Notes: a model not told the origin generated them from the sequence alone. Positions 43,007 to 55,705 are shown, numbered from the stretch's first letter. The stretch: DNA of 64,000 nucleotides from Mytilus edulis (GCF_963676685.1 NC_092348.1:19691386-19755385), one strand, 5' to 3'. Made by a program: numbers and translations.

Positions 43007-46000
43007 GTACGTATTTTTAAACATATTTTAAATGTCCAAAAGCTGAAATGCATGGCACTTGATGGAGAAAGACCCAGGTTGCGGAAGTTTCTCGCTGCAT
43101 TGAATACCCATTGGTGGCCTTTGGCTGTTGTCTGCTCTTTTTGTTCGGGGTGTTGTATTTTTGACACATTTCCCATTTTCATTCTCAATTTCATTAAAAT
43201 AATTCGTTATCATAATACAACGAGTAAGCACTATTATGTCTCATATGAGCTTAGAAACAATCTATCGGATCGAATAAAATTCATGAAATAAAATTACTAA
43301 AAAAAAAAAAAAAAAAAAAACACAATTAATGGACCATCTTGACTCTTGCTAGTTTTCCTCCTGCGTTACACAATTGAAAATTGTATAAAACTATATTTTC
43401 GCCCTATAAGATGAGTCATTCAATCAAGATTGTTTTAATCAATTGAAAGATATTTGTAATTCAAATTCAAACAAAGTAAATAAACAACAACATGTTAGTT
43501 TTCTCGTTTGAATTGTTTTACATTGTCATTCGGGGGCCTTATATAGCTGACTATGCGGTACGGGCTTTGTTCATTGTTGAAGCCCGTACGTTGAGCTATA
43601 GATGTTAGTTTCTGTGTCATTTATTTGGTCTCTTGTGAAAAGTTGTCTCATTGGCAATCATACCACATCTTCATTTTTATATGTAGATAATTTCCTGTAA
43701 TTGAAAAGTTCTTACAATGAAAAGCATTTTTTCATCAAAATGTGCTTATTTCAGTATATGTACATTTGTAATACTGAATATACAAACCAATACTAAATTG
43801 TACTCCAACCCTAACTTACTTTTTGCCAAATATGAGCTCTGATAATACACACATATGCTGAGAAAGGATTTTTATTTTAAATTTGATACTTGATATTTGA
43901 TTGAACCCATCACAGACCTTGATCACTTTCAATAACATTAATTTTGTTACTCTGTTTCAGTTTAATCTTGTATGTGATCTGGATTATATTACTCAAACTA
44001 TAACAACGATTCAAATGGGAGGTTTACTTGTCGGTAGTTTGGCAGCAGGACAGTTTGGTGATAGATTTGGCAGAAAACCTACATACTTTTTGTCATTGCT
44101 TGTCCTACTAGTTTCAAATCTCATCGCAGCTTTTTCAATTAATTGGCAAATGTTTGCAGTTATGCGATTTTTCATTGGATGTGGCTGTGGTATATATTTA
44201 ACGGTGCATCTTACATACAAGATAGAATTTGTTTCCGGGAAATATAGACCAATGCTTTTGGCTGTGCCTATATGGTCAATATTTGCTGCCAGTTACGGAG
44301 GAGTTTCGTATCTTGTCCATGATTGGTTTTATTTACACATAGCTACAGCTGCTGTTACATTCCCCCAGTTGTTTACATGGTGGTAACGTATTAATAATAA
44401 ATTACTACTTTCTTTATTCTTTTTAAATACTTTGACCATTTTTTCTCTATTATTTATCTTGTTTGTGCATGGTTGTCTACTATTACATTATAACACCCTG
44501 TTTACATGTATCCCTTTTTCTTTTTAATTGTTTTGCCCTTTATTCTTCGCCTTTTCACACTATTCTGTAAACCCCATGTAGACCCTCATTTTATATATAA
44601 ACCATAAGTTAGGAAGATATATCCGTTTGTTTTATCAACTTAGTTAAAGTGTTCGTCATGTAAAAAGTAAAATCACAAAAATACTAATCTTCGCTAGCCA
44701 ATGGTTACGATCCACTCCGGGATCCGTTCCCTTCCCCCTTGGCAGGTTAAGCCAACATTTGTGAAAACAATGTTGCGCCATCTATCGGAAGATTAAAGTC
44801 ACGTCCATTCCGTTCCGAATACATTATTCTTGACCAATGGTAGCACGTGAACTCTTCAATTTGGAGGTAAAAACACGGTAGCATCTAGATTCTACACACT
44901 TGATAAAGCCGGAAACGAAAATTTACGTCAACATTCATGCATTTGTGCATAAAACACAGGAACTTCTACTAATTGATTAAAAACATTCAAGTTGTCACTA
45001 AATATAGTCGTATGTTTATAGAATGTAAAGACTTGTTGCACAATAAACACGTGGCAATTGTTTACAAACACTTTCTACATTTACACGTGATCATGTTATA
45101 GGCGCTTTTTGTTTGGATGCAGCGAGTTTCGATTGCAACCAATTAAAATCCTTACCTTGTGTTTTCGACATTTTATCTCAATCCGCCAAGGGTGAAGAGA
45201 ACGGGAGTGGATCGTAACCCTTGGCTAGCGAAGATGAACAATACTGAACTCCGATGAAAATTCAGAACGGAAAGTCCCATAGGTTGTATTGTAATTTTAT
45301 GACACTCTGCTCAGCTCTTTTATATAATTCCATATATCACGGCTTTGTGACGTCAAATACGTTGTTTCTGGTGTTCTTTAACGTTTAATTATTGAATTTT
45401 TCTTATTACCAGTAACCTGTTATTACGAGTATATGAAACCAACTCAAGGATAATGTTATTATACACAGTTTAAGTAGTAATGGTGGTGTTTTTTTAGGTT
45501 GATACCGGAGAGTTTCCGATGGTTAGTCGCTAATAATCAAGTGGAGAAGGCAGAAGAGGTTATCAGAAAGATCGCAAAATTTAACGGAAATCCATTTCCT
45601 GATACATCCAGACTTAAGATGCTTGTGAAATCTTTGCCTCAAGACAATAACAATTACACTTATTTTGATGTATTAAAGAATCCAGATTTACTAAAGAAGA
45701 GTATTTTTCTGGCTGTAGGATGGTAGGAACAAGGAAATTTTGTATTTACGACGGACGCGGGTTTCGTCTACAAAAGACTCATCAGTGACGCTCGAGTAAA
45801 ACAAAATGTTCAAGAGACTAAATACAAAACGTCATTTCTCAAATAGAGAAGTCGTATACGATAAAATAAACATCATTTCTCTTTCAATAAATGGAATACT
45901 AATTGTCGTTAATGACAACAAGACAACTAAATAAAAAGATGTCTAGAAATAATAATAAAACAGTAATGATCACAAATATGCAGAAATGACCATGAGTTAT

Positions 46001-49000
46001 AAGATTTCCGCGAGCCTGTATTATTCATTGACGCCACAAATAAAAATCGACGGAAATCACTTTGACAGAAATACATGTACATTGTCTACCTTATAAATAT
46101 GAATATCATAAATAAATATATGGTCAATATAATGTGACTGAGCATAGATCATAATTGCCGTATAAAATAAAATAAACGTTGATCAAATTAAAATATGTTT
46201 GGTTATTTAAAATATTGTAAAAAGTTACAAATGAAACACATCATTACAATAAAAAAAACTTAGTAAATCAAATATAAATTGCTTCAATTAATGTATGAAC
46301 AGTTTAAAAATTCATTAATCTTTTTAAGGATTTCATGTGGTTATACATATTATGCTATATCCTTCGGTGTCCAGCAGCTGTCCGGCAGTTTGTATCTAAA
46401 TATGTTTTTACTAAGTATCGTAGAAGTACCGTCCTTATTATTAGCTTGGTTTTTTAATCATTGGTAAGTTTAAGTTTGCTTATGAATGAGAAGACTTGAA
46501 TAATAATTCCATTCTATAAAACTATATATCTGATTTTATTTCAGTATGTTAATTTTCAGTTACAAATATTGGTGAAAACAATTTTCATAGACCGTCTTTG
46601 ATTCTCAAACCGGCTATTTGTTGTGCACTGATCCTTTCGTACTCTATTTATAGAGAGCATACACTGAAAAAGAAATTCTCTAAAATAAATGAAGATGTTG
46701 AAATAAATGAAGATGTTGCAGGAGAAAAGGTATTCTTGACAGTTTCTATATATATATAAAAACAATTAGTAGTTTTACCTTTGCTCTTCGTTGCAGTCCT
46801 TAGTCAATCATAAAGAAAACCGTTCACATTCAAAAACACAGAAAGGTAATTTTAGTCATGCATTATAGCTACAAATTACAACATGTTAACTGATTTTGGA
46901 ATGAAACGCCTTTAAAATAAGTTTTTATATGTTTGAAATGGAATATGTAGTCTGCTTTTAATCCGATTACTGGTCTTGCACAAGAGTTCTGGCAAACATT
47001 TTCAACTCTTCATACCAAACATTTGCAAATGATATCTTATGTTTCAAAATGTACATCAAAGTAAAATGTTTTCTTGTATTGTATCTACTTTTAGTATTGG
47101 ACGTAAGTGGACAACATTCATGTTCTTTCTATTTGTTGCTGCTACTGGTACCACCGTAGGTATCGTACAGACTATTGGTAAGCGTAAAACATGCTGTCAT
47201 CAAAATTATAGAAAATTTGAAACCCACACTGAAACGTTTGTCAAAATATTGTTTTCTTTTAACTAAGAAAGCATAATTCTCAAACTCGAATCTTTCTTTA
47301 TATATCACTTTGAAGGAACTGATTTATTCAAAAGTAGAGAAACACTTATCAATCTTTTTTATTTCACATACTGAATATGTTATAAACATTTACTTAACAT
47401 ATTAATGTGCACCTCATATTAGATTAATTACGTACGTAAAATATACACAGAATTAAGTTTGTTCAAAATGCTTGTTTTTAATCATTTTAAACAAATATAA
47501 GGTTTATTTCAATTTGAGTCCTCAATGCTCTTTAGTTAAGATTTTAACTTTTACGATTCGAACGTTACTACTGAGTCTTTTGAAGACAAAACGCGCGTTT
47601 GGCGTAAATAAAGTTTAATCCGTTTATCTATAATGTCTCTGTTTATACTTTTTGTAGCTACACAATATAAGTTTGGTTTAATAAATGGTTTTGCTTTGGC
47701 ATCCAAGCTAGGCGTTGGAGCAGGCTGGGCATGTCTTATGCTCCTTACTACAGAATCCTATCCAACAGTTGTCAGGTAAACACTATGCTAATTTAATAAA
47801 AACATATAACACGTACTTGTTTTACTACAAGATAAAGTTAAGGTGGCATTGTGTCATTTGCATTCAGGAATTTAGGTTGCTCTTTTGTGTACCCTTCTTA
47901 AGTGAATGTATCTGAACAGTGTGTTTGGACAACATATACAGTATCAACTGAACATACTTTTCCAAACAGAGGGATGCATTGGGTATATATTCTAATTGGC
48001 CTTAGTTTTTTTTAAATCAAAAAGAGTCAACGGTCTTGATACAATCATATTCAAACTCATTTCTGAATATTAAATAAAAGTAATTTAGATAACTGTGTAT
48101 GAAGAGATCTTGAGCAGTGTCAGAAAGGGGTGAAAGTTCTAAAAAGGCTATCATTATCCCTCTGGGCCAGGCCTGAATACTGCCAAGCCACCTAAAAGTT
48201 TACGTTTTATAAACATAAAATACGGTGTCCAACATAATGCAATTATCCCGGCTTATCAGGAAACTTGGTGTGTTACCAGGGCCGGAATACAAGTACGAGC
48301 CCATTGATATCCCCTGTGAACCAAAAACGCAGATAAGAATGGTAGTCAATATTGTTATCATGTTATCAAACTAATGATTGTTTCTGTATATTCTTGTCAT
48401 CATAACCTTAATTAAATGAATAAAGTACTAAGATGAAGCTATGTAAAAAAAAAAAAATTTGTTACTGTTAATTAGATGCATGAAAATTTTGACGCAGCGA
48501 TATCTGGTTTTGATTACTGTATATCAAATATTTACAACTGACATCTATAAGAATAACATATGCCTTCCTATACATCATATGAATTGAAATATTATGCAAT
48601 CTTGTGTCCGTTTGAATATGAAAATTGTTTTTTTTAAAATTGACGTTTTCATTAAAAAAAAATAAAAAAAAATAAACCAATGTTAATGGCCTTCGGCTGT
48701 AATCTGGTTTCGTCGGGTTGTTGTCTCTTAGACACATTCCCAATTTCTTTCTCAATTTTTCTCAATGCCTGGTTATAAACATATGAGGCTGAGCAAATTT
48801 GATGTTTTTCCGACATAGTGGGTATTAGTTTCGGTTTGTGCCCTTTGAACTTAAGGACGCTTAACTATGGCAACAGAATACGCATGCTCGAAAATCCTTT
48901 CTGTGATTGGACAAAATGCTGTCATGGTGGGTGATTTGGTTGTGTTTGAAAAAACGTCTCGTTAATTATATTGTGATGGAAAGCAAGTGAAAAACTATAA

Positions 49001-51611
49001 ATATTTGACTAGATCTTACAAAGATTTATATTTTTATTAAAATAATTGTTTCTCCAATAGCTCTTTGCATCTGTGACAGCTGTTTATTCGGGACAATTAT
49101 ATAGATTTTAATGTAAACTTTGTTGTACGAAAGTACATGACTTTTAGAACGCACCTACGCATGTGAGATTTCCACGGGGTTTTGGTGAATGTAAACAGAA
49201 AGATACGAGGACCGAAAATACTGAACACAAACGTTATTTAAATAGTATCTTTGTGCTTCTGAAGGTTATCCAAATGATAGTTTTAAACATTTACTCAAAT
49301 TTAAATACGTCGGATATCTTTTTTAAAGATAGTTCTTGTTTTCCCTCGATACGAACTATTGCCCTCGGATTCACCTCGAGTAATATTTGTTATATCAAGT
49401 ACAGTCAACATACAATTACCCTCATGACACGCCAATCACTACGTTGCATATTATGAATATCATACCTTGGTTTCCACGTTACATGTTAGACATAATGAAC
49501 TTGTTTCTCATTTTTAAGGTCACATGTATTAAACATTGGACTAGTTTCCAACATTACATAAGTTAATATGTAATAATAACAAATTGACTGTAAATAAAAA
49601 GGTTCACATATATTACAGGGCTTTCATTCAGTTTACCTAGAAAAAATCTTTTAAGAATAATTATATAATATACAAGAAAATGAATGCAACTAAATACAGT
49701 TTAGAAACAAAATCTAAGCAAATATCTCAATAGATAATAATTTTGAAAATCCATATAGTACATAAATATGGTTTTTTTTTAAATTCCTATCAAATTCTTT
49801 TTCATTTCAAATTGGAAACAATTTTGATCTCATATTATATCTAATTATCATCATCTTCAATTGAAATCCTAGCTCAACAAGAAATTTCTCCGGCAAAAGT
49901 TTATTGAAAAAAATCATTAAAGTGCAGTATTTTGTTATTGCAATTACAATGATAATTTTCATATAACTACAGAATGATTTTCCCCTAGATAATCATGTTT
50001 TATTAATATATCGACAGAAACATAGGATATGGTATACATAATACAGTTGCACGTATTGGTGCAATGGTTGCACCCCAGATAGTCTATGTGGTATGTATAC
50101 ATTTATCGATAGAAACAAGGGAACACACGCCGTTGTAAATGAAAAAGTCTTTATAGGTAAACTAGCGATAAACAGATTATCATTTGTCATCTCAACTCGA
50201 TTGCTTTTCTCACTTTCACCGTACCGGCTCAAGCGATAATCAATATCGTTGATATAACCAACGATAGCCTATAAATATCAAGGTTATCACAATGCCAGAG
50301 GGCGAATACAAGCACAGAAAGAACCAGTGAGACTGAGTGTATTTTGTAAACATCAGAAAAGCAAGTAAACAGATGTTTCTAATGGTAATTTTGTGTGCGG
50401 TATATTGTCAGATTGTACATGTAATACAAAAAATCTCCATAAGAACAGAGCCCGTATGCATAATAATTTTAATAGTTTGTCGAAATGAAGATTCTATCAT
50501 GCTTTTATCAAAAATATATTAAGAGTATGGGTCACAACACTTTGTATTAAAGTAGTTACTGTATCTGAATTATCTCCCCCTATTTGGCAAATTTGATTTT
50601 TTTTTTTATCAAACACAAATAAGGTCATCAAAAGTGTTACAAATAAATTATATACTACTCTCAAAATTTGCACATTTCATCAAAGATCTAGACCAACGTT
50701 ATTTGCTACTTCAAAATCCAACATGGAGGAAGACACCCGTGCATCTTTCAATCGCAACCTTTATATATCTTATGACATGCAGAAAATTCCGTCCTTTCGG
50801 GACAAATCTCAAGTTAAGTAGCTTTATACATATGGACCTAGGTCGTTATCTAGTCAAATTTTAATTTCGATTACTAGTAACACAGATGGCAACTCGTTAT
50901 TGAATCCTATAGTGTAATCTAGAAAACAAAATGTAGCAATATTATTATGTTAAGTTTTTTATATATTTGTTCATGCATAGAACAGGATGCTAAGAAAAAA
51001 ACCCTGTTAAGCTTTTTTTTTTTAATTAATTATATATGACCCAATGATAATGAAACACTAAAGATACTTCCTAAATCCTCAAAACAAGTCGGAGGCAAAA
51101 GGAAAACGCAAGACAACACGCACTAAATAATGAGCACAAACAAATCATAACAAAGTAAACAAAACAAAATGTGTACACAATAATAAAAACAAAACGAAAT
51201 AAAATAAAACGAAACAAAACAAAACAAAACAAAACAAAACAAAAAACTCGTACATATACAATTCAAACCAAGTAAAAAAAGTCACCCAATAAATCGAAAA
51301 ACAATAACAAACGCTGGACACTTAGAAACTGATTATTTTACTGTAACACCTTACCAGACTATCTTCTCAGTAAATTAACCAATGTATTACCATGTAACAT
51401 AAATGAAGATTTTTTTCTTCTCCAGAGTCAAAACACAACTGGAGTTATGTATTTCTTGTGTGGTGGTTTGATGCTTCTGTCTGCAGTTTGTGTTGCGTGT
51501 GTTCCTGATACAAAAGAGAGAGTTTTGAGTGATACCATGGAGACCAGTAAACAAAAACATGCTGTTAATGGGAAGGACAATGAAGCATTTGAGAAATCAT
51601 CTTATCTGTGA
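42701..51611 (+). CDS. SLC22-family organic ion transporter, eight exons
   Basis: Exons: 42701-43006, 43961-44382, 45498-45722, 46329-46463, 47095-47177, 47658-47775, 50018-50090, 51426-51611. All introns are GT-AG and all phases join, giving 1548 nt (515 residues plus stop). Family signatures: GGFGVFQ near the N-terminus; a first extracellular loop with sequons NRT, NGT and NYS; SEFNLVCD across exons 1-2; the MFS motif GDRFGRKP; IPESFRWL after TM6; GRKWTTF after TM8; TESYPTVVR; PDTKERVLSDTME at the C-terminus. Twelve membrane helices are expected in the plasma membrane. The family moves organic cations, carnitine or anions; the substrate cannot be read from sequence, so I give no ortholog name. 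AATAAA lies at 51702-51707. Confidence 0.93.
43025..43195 (+). repeat. Repeat family A in intron 1
   Basis: TTTCTCGCTGCATTGAATAC, CCATTGGTGGCCTTTGGCTG and TTTTGACACATTTCCCATTT. Confidence 0.8.
43495..43680 (+). repeat. Repeat family B in intron 1
   Basis: TTTTACATTGTCATTCGGGG, TATAGCTGACTATGCGGTAC and TTGTCTCATTGGCAATCATA. Confidence 0.85.
43961..44382 (+). CDS. SLC22 exon 2
   Basis: 422 nt after TCTGTTTCAG; encodes FNLVCDLDYI, TM2-TM6 and the GDRFGRKP loop. The donor GTG|GTAACG leaves two bases of a Trp codon. Confidence 0.92.
44687..45235. mobile_element. TIR element in intron 2, inside a family D repeat
   Basis: The left end ATCTTCGCTAGCCAATGGTT and the right end ACCCTTGGCTAGCGAAGAT are inverted copies that continue for about 55 bp (GATCCACTCC / GGAGTGGATC). 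AATACT stands on both sides (44680-44685 and 45240-45245). The flanks GTAAAATCACAAAAATACT and ACTGAACTCCGATGAAAATT are consecutive in intact family D copies. No ORF. Confidence 0.85.
45498..45722 (+). CDS. SLC22 exon 3
   Basis: 225 nt; begins with the last base of Trp, then LIPESFRWLVANNQVEKAEE, the long cytosolic loop and the start of TM7. The donor GATG|GTAGGA leaves two bases. Confidence 0.92.
45735..45850 (+). repeat. Repeat family E in intron 3
   Basis: GACGCGGGTTTCGTCTAC, AAAAGACTCATCAGTGACGC. Related pieces are at 47560-47620 (inverse) and 52145-52290. Confidence 0.8.
46329..46463 (+). CDS. SLC22 exon 4
   Basis: 135 nt; TM7-TM8 (ISCGYTYYAISFGVQQLSG ... VEVPSLLLAWFFNH). The donor TTG|GTAAGT leaves two bases. 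Confidence 0.92.
47095..47177 (+). CDS. SLC22 exon 5
   Basis: 83 nt after CTACTTTTAG; IGRKWTTFMFFLFVAATG, the loop after TM8 and TM9. The donor TTG|GTAAGC leaves one base. Confidence 0.9.
47560..47620 (-). repeat. Repeat family E fragment in intron 5
   Basis: GAGTCTTTTGAAGACAAAAC and GCGCGTTTGGCGTAAATAAA. Confidence 0.75.
47658..47775 (+). CDS. SLC22 exon 6
   Basis: 118 nt; TM10 and the family motif TESYPTVVR. The donor CAG|GTAAAC leaves two bases of the Arg codon. Confidence 0.93.
47776..50017. other. Intron 6 of the transporter (2.2 kb)
   Basis: Apart from a family A copy at 48665-48775 (GGTTGTTGTCTCTTAGACAC), no gene or tandem repeat was seen. The 97-codon frame at 49163-49456 has no domain. 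Confidence 0.6.
50018..50090 (+). CDS. SLC22 exon 7
   Basis: 73 nt; completes Arg, then NIGYGIHNTVARIGAMVAPQ, TM11. The donor GTG|GTATGT is phase 0. Confidence 0.92.
50091..51425. other. Intron 7 of the transporter (1.3 kb)
   Basis: It contains an (AAAAC)n-type microsatellite at 51183-51246. No gene. Confidence 0.65.
51426..51611 (+). CDS. SLC22 exon 8 (last)
   Basis: 186 nt after TTCTTCTCCAG; TM12 (GVMYFLCGGLMLLSAVCVAC), PDTKERVLSDTME and a short cytosolic tail ending EKSSYL, TGA at 51609-51611. Confidence 0.93.
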   Translation, partial: SQNTTGVMYFLCGGLMLLSAVCVACVPDTKERVLSDTMETSKQKHAVNGKDNEAFEKSSYL

Positions 51612-51744
51612 TATATTGTCGAACCACTACAGAGACATCAAGATGTCAAAACAATTTGAAGACTTTTGGGGTTATATTCAAGAATATTAATAGGGTTCTC
51701 AAATAAATACTTTCATATCAACTGAACCTTAATGTATGTCAACG

Positions 51745-51865
51745 AGTGAAATTCATTGTTGAAGGCCACAAGGTGAACTATACATGTAGTTCCTACTTCT
51801 AAGCCAACCAGTCTCTGATGGAGAAATGTCTCATTGGCAATTATACCACATCTTCTTCTTTATAT
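51745..51865 (+). repeat. Repeat family B 3' fragment
   Basis: It lies just after the transporter polyadenylation signal: TTCATTGTTGAAGGCCACAA, GAGAAATGTCTCATTGGCAA, TTATACCACATCTTCTTC. Confidence 0.75.
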
Positions 51866-52144
51866 GGATTCTCTTAATTTTCAATTTTATTTATACTCTT
51901 GGTGTAATTTTAAGAGACAGAACAGATACATGTAGATATAATTAAGAAGATTGGTAGCAAGTTGTTTTTTTAATTGTTGTAGTACATTTACTTAGTCTTA
52001 GAAAATTTGCTTGTAAAATCTTAAAGAACTGGTATTAAGTTTCTTAAAGCTTAATTGTTATTTGTAAAAGCAAAAGGAGATGAAAACAGTGTAATGAGTC
52101 ATTCATAACACATAAGTCGAATAAACTCACCATAGAAAGCAGGA
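51866..52144. other. Intergenic DNA, nothing recognised
   Basis: Short AT-rich stretch without features. Confidence 0.5.
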
Positions 52145-52290
52145 TTAAATTGTTTATTTACGCCAGACGCGCGTTTCGTCTGAAAAAGACTTATCAGTGA
52201 TGCTCGAATCCAAAAAAGATAAAAGGGCCAAATAAAGTACGAAGTTGAAGAGCATTGAGGACAAAAATTCCTGAAAGTTTTGCCAAATAC
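52145..52290 (+). repeat. Repeat family E
   Basis: CGCCAGACGCGCGTTTCGTC, AAAAAGACTTATCAGTGATG, GAAGAGCATTGAGGAC. Confidence 0.8.
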
Positions 52291-52399
52291 AGCTTAGGTA
52301 ATCTTTTCCCGAGGTAGAAAAGCCTTAGTATTTCAAACATTCAAAAGTTTTGTACACTGTTAATTTATAAATATGACCATATCAATGATAATCCATAAA

Positions 52400-52750
52400 C
52401 GAAATGAATACAGATACTGACAACACCATGACAAACGGGATAACGACAAAAGACAAGCAACATACTACAAAATATAACACAGCATAGAATGAGCAATACC
52501 GTTTCAGTTGATCTAGATGGTTAGCAGATCATGCTCGATGTTTGACACCCGTCGTGTTTCTTCATTATTATTAGTCGATAACTGAAACAAGTGATTAGGT
52601 ATTCTAATGCAACAACGTTTGTAACGTTCATTTTGATTGGATACCGTTTCAGTTGATCTAGATGGTTAGAAGATCATGCTCGATGTTTGACACCCGTCGT
52701 GTTTCTCCATTATTATTAGTCGATAACTAAAACAAGTGATTAGGCATTGT
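52400..52750 (+). repeat. Family C remnant with a tandemly repeated 110-bp end
   Basis: A family C-like stretch (52400-52500) runs into ATACCGTTTCAGTTGATCTA ... GTGATTAGG at 52496-52605, which is repeated with few changes at 52641-52745. The shift is 145 bp. Confidence 0.8.
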
Positions 52751-53224
52751 GTTATAACGGATTGGTTATTTACTCTTAATTAACATGAAAATTGTATGTA
52801 ATGTAAAATGAGATAGTTGTGCACATTACCATCGAAAATATTGATGCTACAGGAATATGTTCTGAACGGACGTACAAACAACCAAAAGGTAAAGTAGTGT
52901 TCCTCCTCCTTCTTACTAGTGGTCTTTTCAATCACCGTTTCATCAATTTTAGATTAGTTAGTGTGTGTGGTTAAAAAAAAAGGGGGGGGGGGTTAAAACC
53001 AATGTTTTGTAAACTGATAAACTCTTATACTTGATCGTTTCAGTGAAGAACTTGAGGCAGTGAAAGGATAAATGATAGTTTCCTATGATTGGTTCTCAAG
53101 ATGAAAATTCATTTGAACATAATCAAGTATGATTGATGAAATGTGTAAACGATGACAAAATAAAACGACTGCATATTAAAAGAATATTAGGATTTTCTCT
53201 GACAATGACGGTGTGATTAACATT
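52751..53224. other. Intergenic DNA, no gene
   Basis: A run of A then G (52972-52991) is the only distinct feature. Confidence 0.5.
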
Positions 53225-53570
53225 GAAATGATAAAATTGAGAAAGGAAATGGTGAATATGTCAAAGCGACAACCACCCGACCATAGAGCAAACAACAGCC
53301 GAAGGCAACCAATGGGTCTTCAATGTAGCGAGAATTCCCGCACCCGTAGGTGTCCTTCAGCTGGCCCCTAAAATATGCATAATAGTACAGTGATAATGGA
53401 CGTCATACTAAACTCCGAATTATACACAAGAAACTAAAATTTTAAAATCATACAAGACTAACAAAGGCCAGAGGCTCCTGACTTGGGACAGGCGCAAAAT
53501 TGCGGCGGGGTTAAACATGTTTATGAGATCTCAACCCTCCCCCTATACCTCTAGCCAATGTAGAAAAGTA
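53225..53570 (-). repeat. Families A and B, inverse orientation, adjacent
   Basis: AAATTGAGAAAGGAAATGGT through AACAGCCGAAGGCAACCAAT is family A. TCCTGACTTGGGACAGGCG and GGGGTTAAACATGTTTATGA through CCCCCTATACC is the start of family B. Confidence 0.75.
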
Positions 53571-53769
53571 AAACAATAACAATACGCACATTAAAATTCA
53601 GTTAAAGAGAAGTCCGAGTCTGATGTCAAAAGATGTAACAAAAGAAAACCTATATGCTCCTAGTGCTCCTATCGGCATTTGACATGTCAATTGATTGTCA
53701 AAGTTCAGTCACAGATAACTTACGCCTTGTCATATTCTTAGTTGACATAATTGTTTTTCTTAAATAAGT

Positions 53770-54990
53770 CAGACATTATTGTTGAATAAACTGAATGTGA
53801 CTTTTTCCCTTTGTAATACTGGTTATTTCAAGTATTTCTGTCACGTTTTGTCATAATCAGTTCAATAGTTTGAGAAAAATCTAGTATAATGAAAGACGAT
53901 TCCTACAGCGATTCGAGCAAAATTTCTTCGACAAATCCAAACCAAGCCGCTTCAAGATAGAATATAGTGTGGACCAATAAATGATCAAATATTTGTCTTA
54001 TCTGCCTACAAACAGTTGAATATGATACTCAAGATGATTTTAGGAAGATAAATACCTCTAATGGACCTCTTTGTCTTCTTTATAAGGTCTCTTTTGGTCA
54101 ATTTATACCTCTCATTTCCTCAAAATTTCAACTTTTCAGGCCAATAAGTAAAAATAATGGGGTAACTTTCATTCATTTATGATAGAAATGTTATCAGAAA
54201 TGAGTAATTGAAGTATGTTAGCAGAATGAACAATCCATATACAAGTTATCTGTTTCCAAGGAGGTTTAAATAAGTCCTTACATCAAAATTAAATTTACGC
54301 GCGTTCCAAAGAGGGACATAAAAGGCTTCTCTTTTAGTGAATAATTTGTCGTAAAAGCATTAAAAATAATTTCATTAACTTAATAAAGAACACCTAAATG
54401 TCAAATAAACTTAATGCAATTTTTTCCCCTCCAATTGCAAGTTATTTCAAGCATAACTGTCAAGTTTTGTCTCAGTCAGAACTATAGTTTCAGAGAAAAT
54501 CACTATAATGTAAGGCCATATCCTACAGCAATTTCAGTCCAATTTCTTCGAAAAATCTTAATTTCAGTGTATCATTATAAAATGCAGTGTTGACTAATAT
54601 CTGATCATAAACTCATGATATATGCATTCAAACAATTAAATAGAATACAAAAGACAACTTTAAGATGATAAACAATTTTATTGCACCTTTTAGAGTTCAT
54701 TTGAAGGTCTGTTTTGGTCTGTTTTGGTCCATTTTCCCTCCTTCCTTCCTTTTTCATCAAAACTTGATATCTTTTGTCTAAAAAATAAAACAAATGTGAT
54801 TATTTTCCCACAAAAATGAAATAAATGTAATGTTAAATCAATAATTAAAGTGTTTTAGCTGAAAGAACTGTCTCTATAAATGTTAACAGTCTACACGGAA
54901 GTTTCTATAAGCCCTTATGTGTAACTTGAGTTTTTGGTATGTTCCCCTAGTGTGAGAAATAACGGTTCCCTTTCAGTCAATCATTTATTG
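53770..54990. repeat. Diverged tandem duplication, unit about 617 bp
   Basis: Paired landmarks: CAAGTATTTCTGTCACGTTT (53829) with CAAGCATAACTGTCAAGTTT (54446); ATTCCTACAGCGATT with TATCCTACAGCAATT; AAGGTCTCTTTTGGTCAATT with AAGGTCTGTTTTGGTCTGTT. No ORF is conserved between the copies. Confidence 0.75.
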
Positions 54991-55700
54991 CTACTGGTAT
55001 CAAAGTCTTTTTATTTACTCATAACAGTATATTTCTAATAGATTTACACAAAAAGTCCACTTTCTTGTATTTTACATTAGAAAATGGGGAGAAAGAGTAA
55101 TAAAAAATACCTCAAAATGTTTTTAAAAAGGGTTATGTCCCTTGGAATGCTGGTACAAAAAATAATTGGTAAGAATTATAAAGTTTAAGTATGTGAGACT
55201 GGATTCTGATGTGTATAAATCCAGGACAAATAAGTGTTTAGATGAGTTATTGTCTGTGCAAAATGTAGACGGCACAATAGCAAATTGTAAACTTTTGCGG
55301 CCAAAACAAAAAAAAACATGATGATAGTTGATACATACTTTAATGCTGAAGTGTCATCTGCAGACCAATTCACATATAAGATTTTTCAACAGAATGTTCT
55401 TCAGAACATGGTTAACACTGAAATAAAAAATTCACATGTTGTATAAACAAAACAAAAACTGTAAGGGTAATTTAAAATTCAACACACTAATCTAAATACA
55501 GCTTCGTCTGTCCACCCATTTGACTAAGAAAACACCCGTAAACCCCCATTTCAATGCAATTTTACCTCAAACGAACTTTCTGTGTCTAAATCCATTCCGA
55601 ATAGTCCATGTTTACAATGTATGATCATGTATGAACTGGTTTATTAATAACTTTTAAAAATGAAAGTACAATAGGGTCACGAGTGCACATTTAGTTTCCC
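54991..55700. other. Intergenic DNA, no gene
   Basis: Only AT-rich sequence and short random frames. Confidence 0.5.
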
Positions 55701-55705
55701 TAAAT

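Noticed and set aside
46591-46845. Two exon-like stretches in SLC22 intron 4 (46591-46729 and 46797-46845) with AG and GT borders
   Set aside because: Joining exon 4 to the first gives a TGA at the junction, and the second ends in a phase that does not fit exon 5. Exon 4 to exon 5 directly gives the family sequence. They could be poison or decayed exons; RNA-seq would decide.
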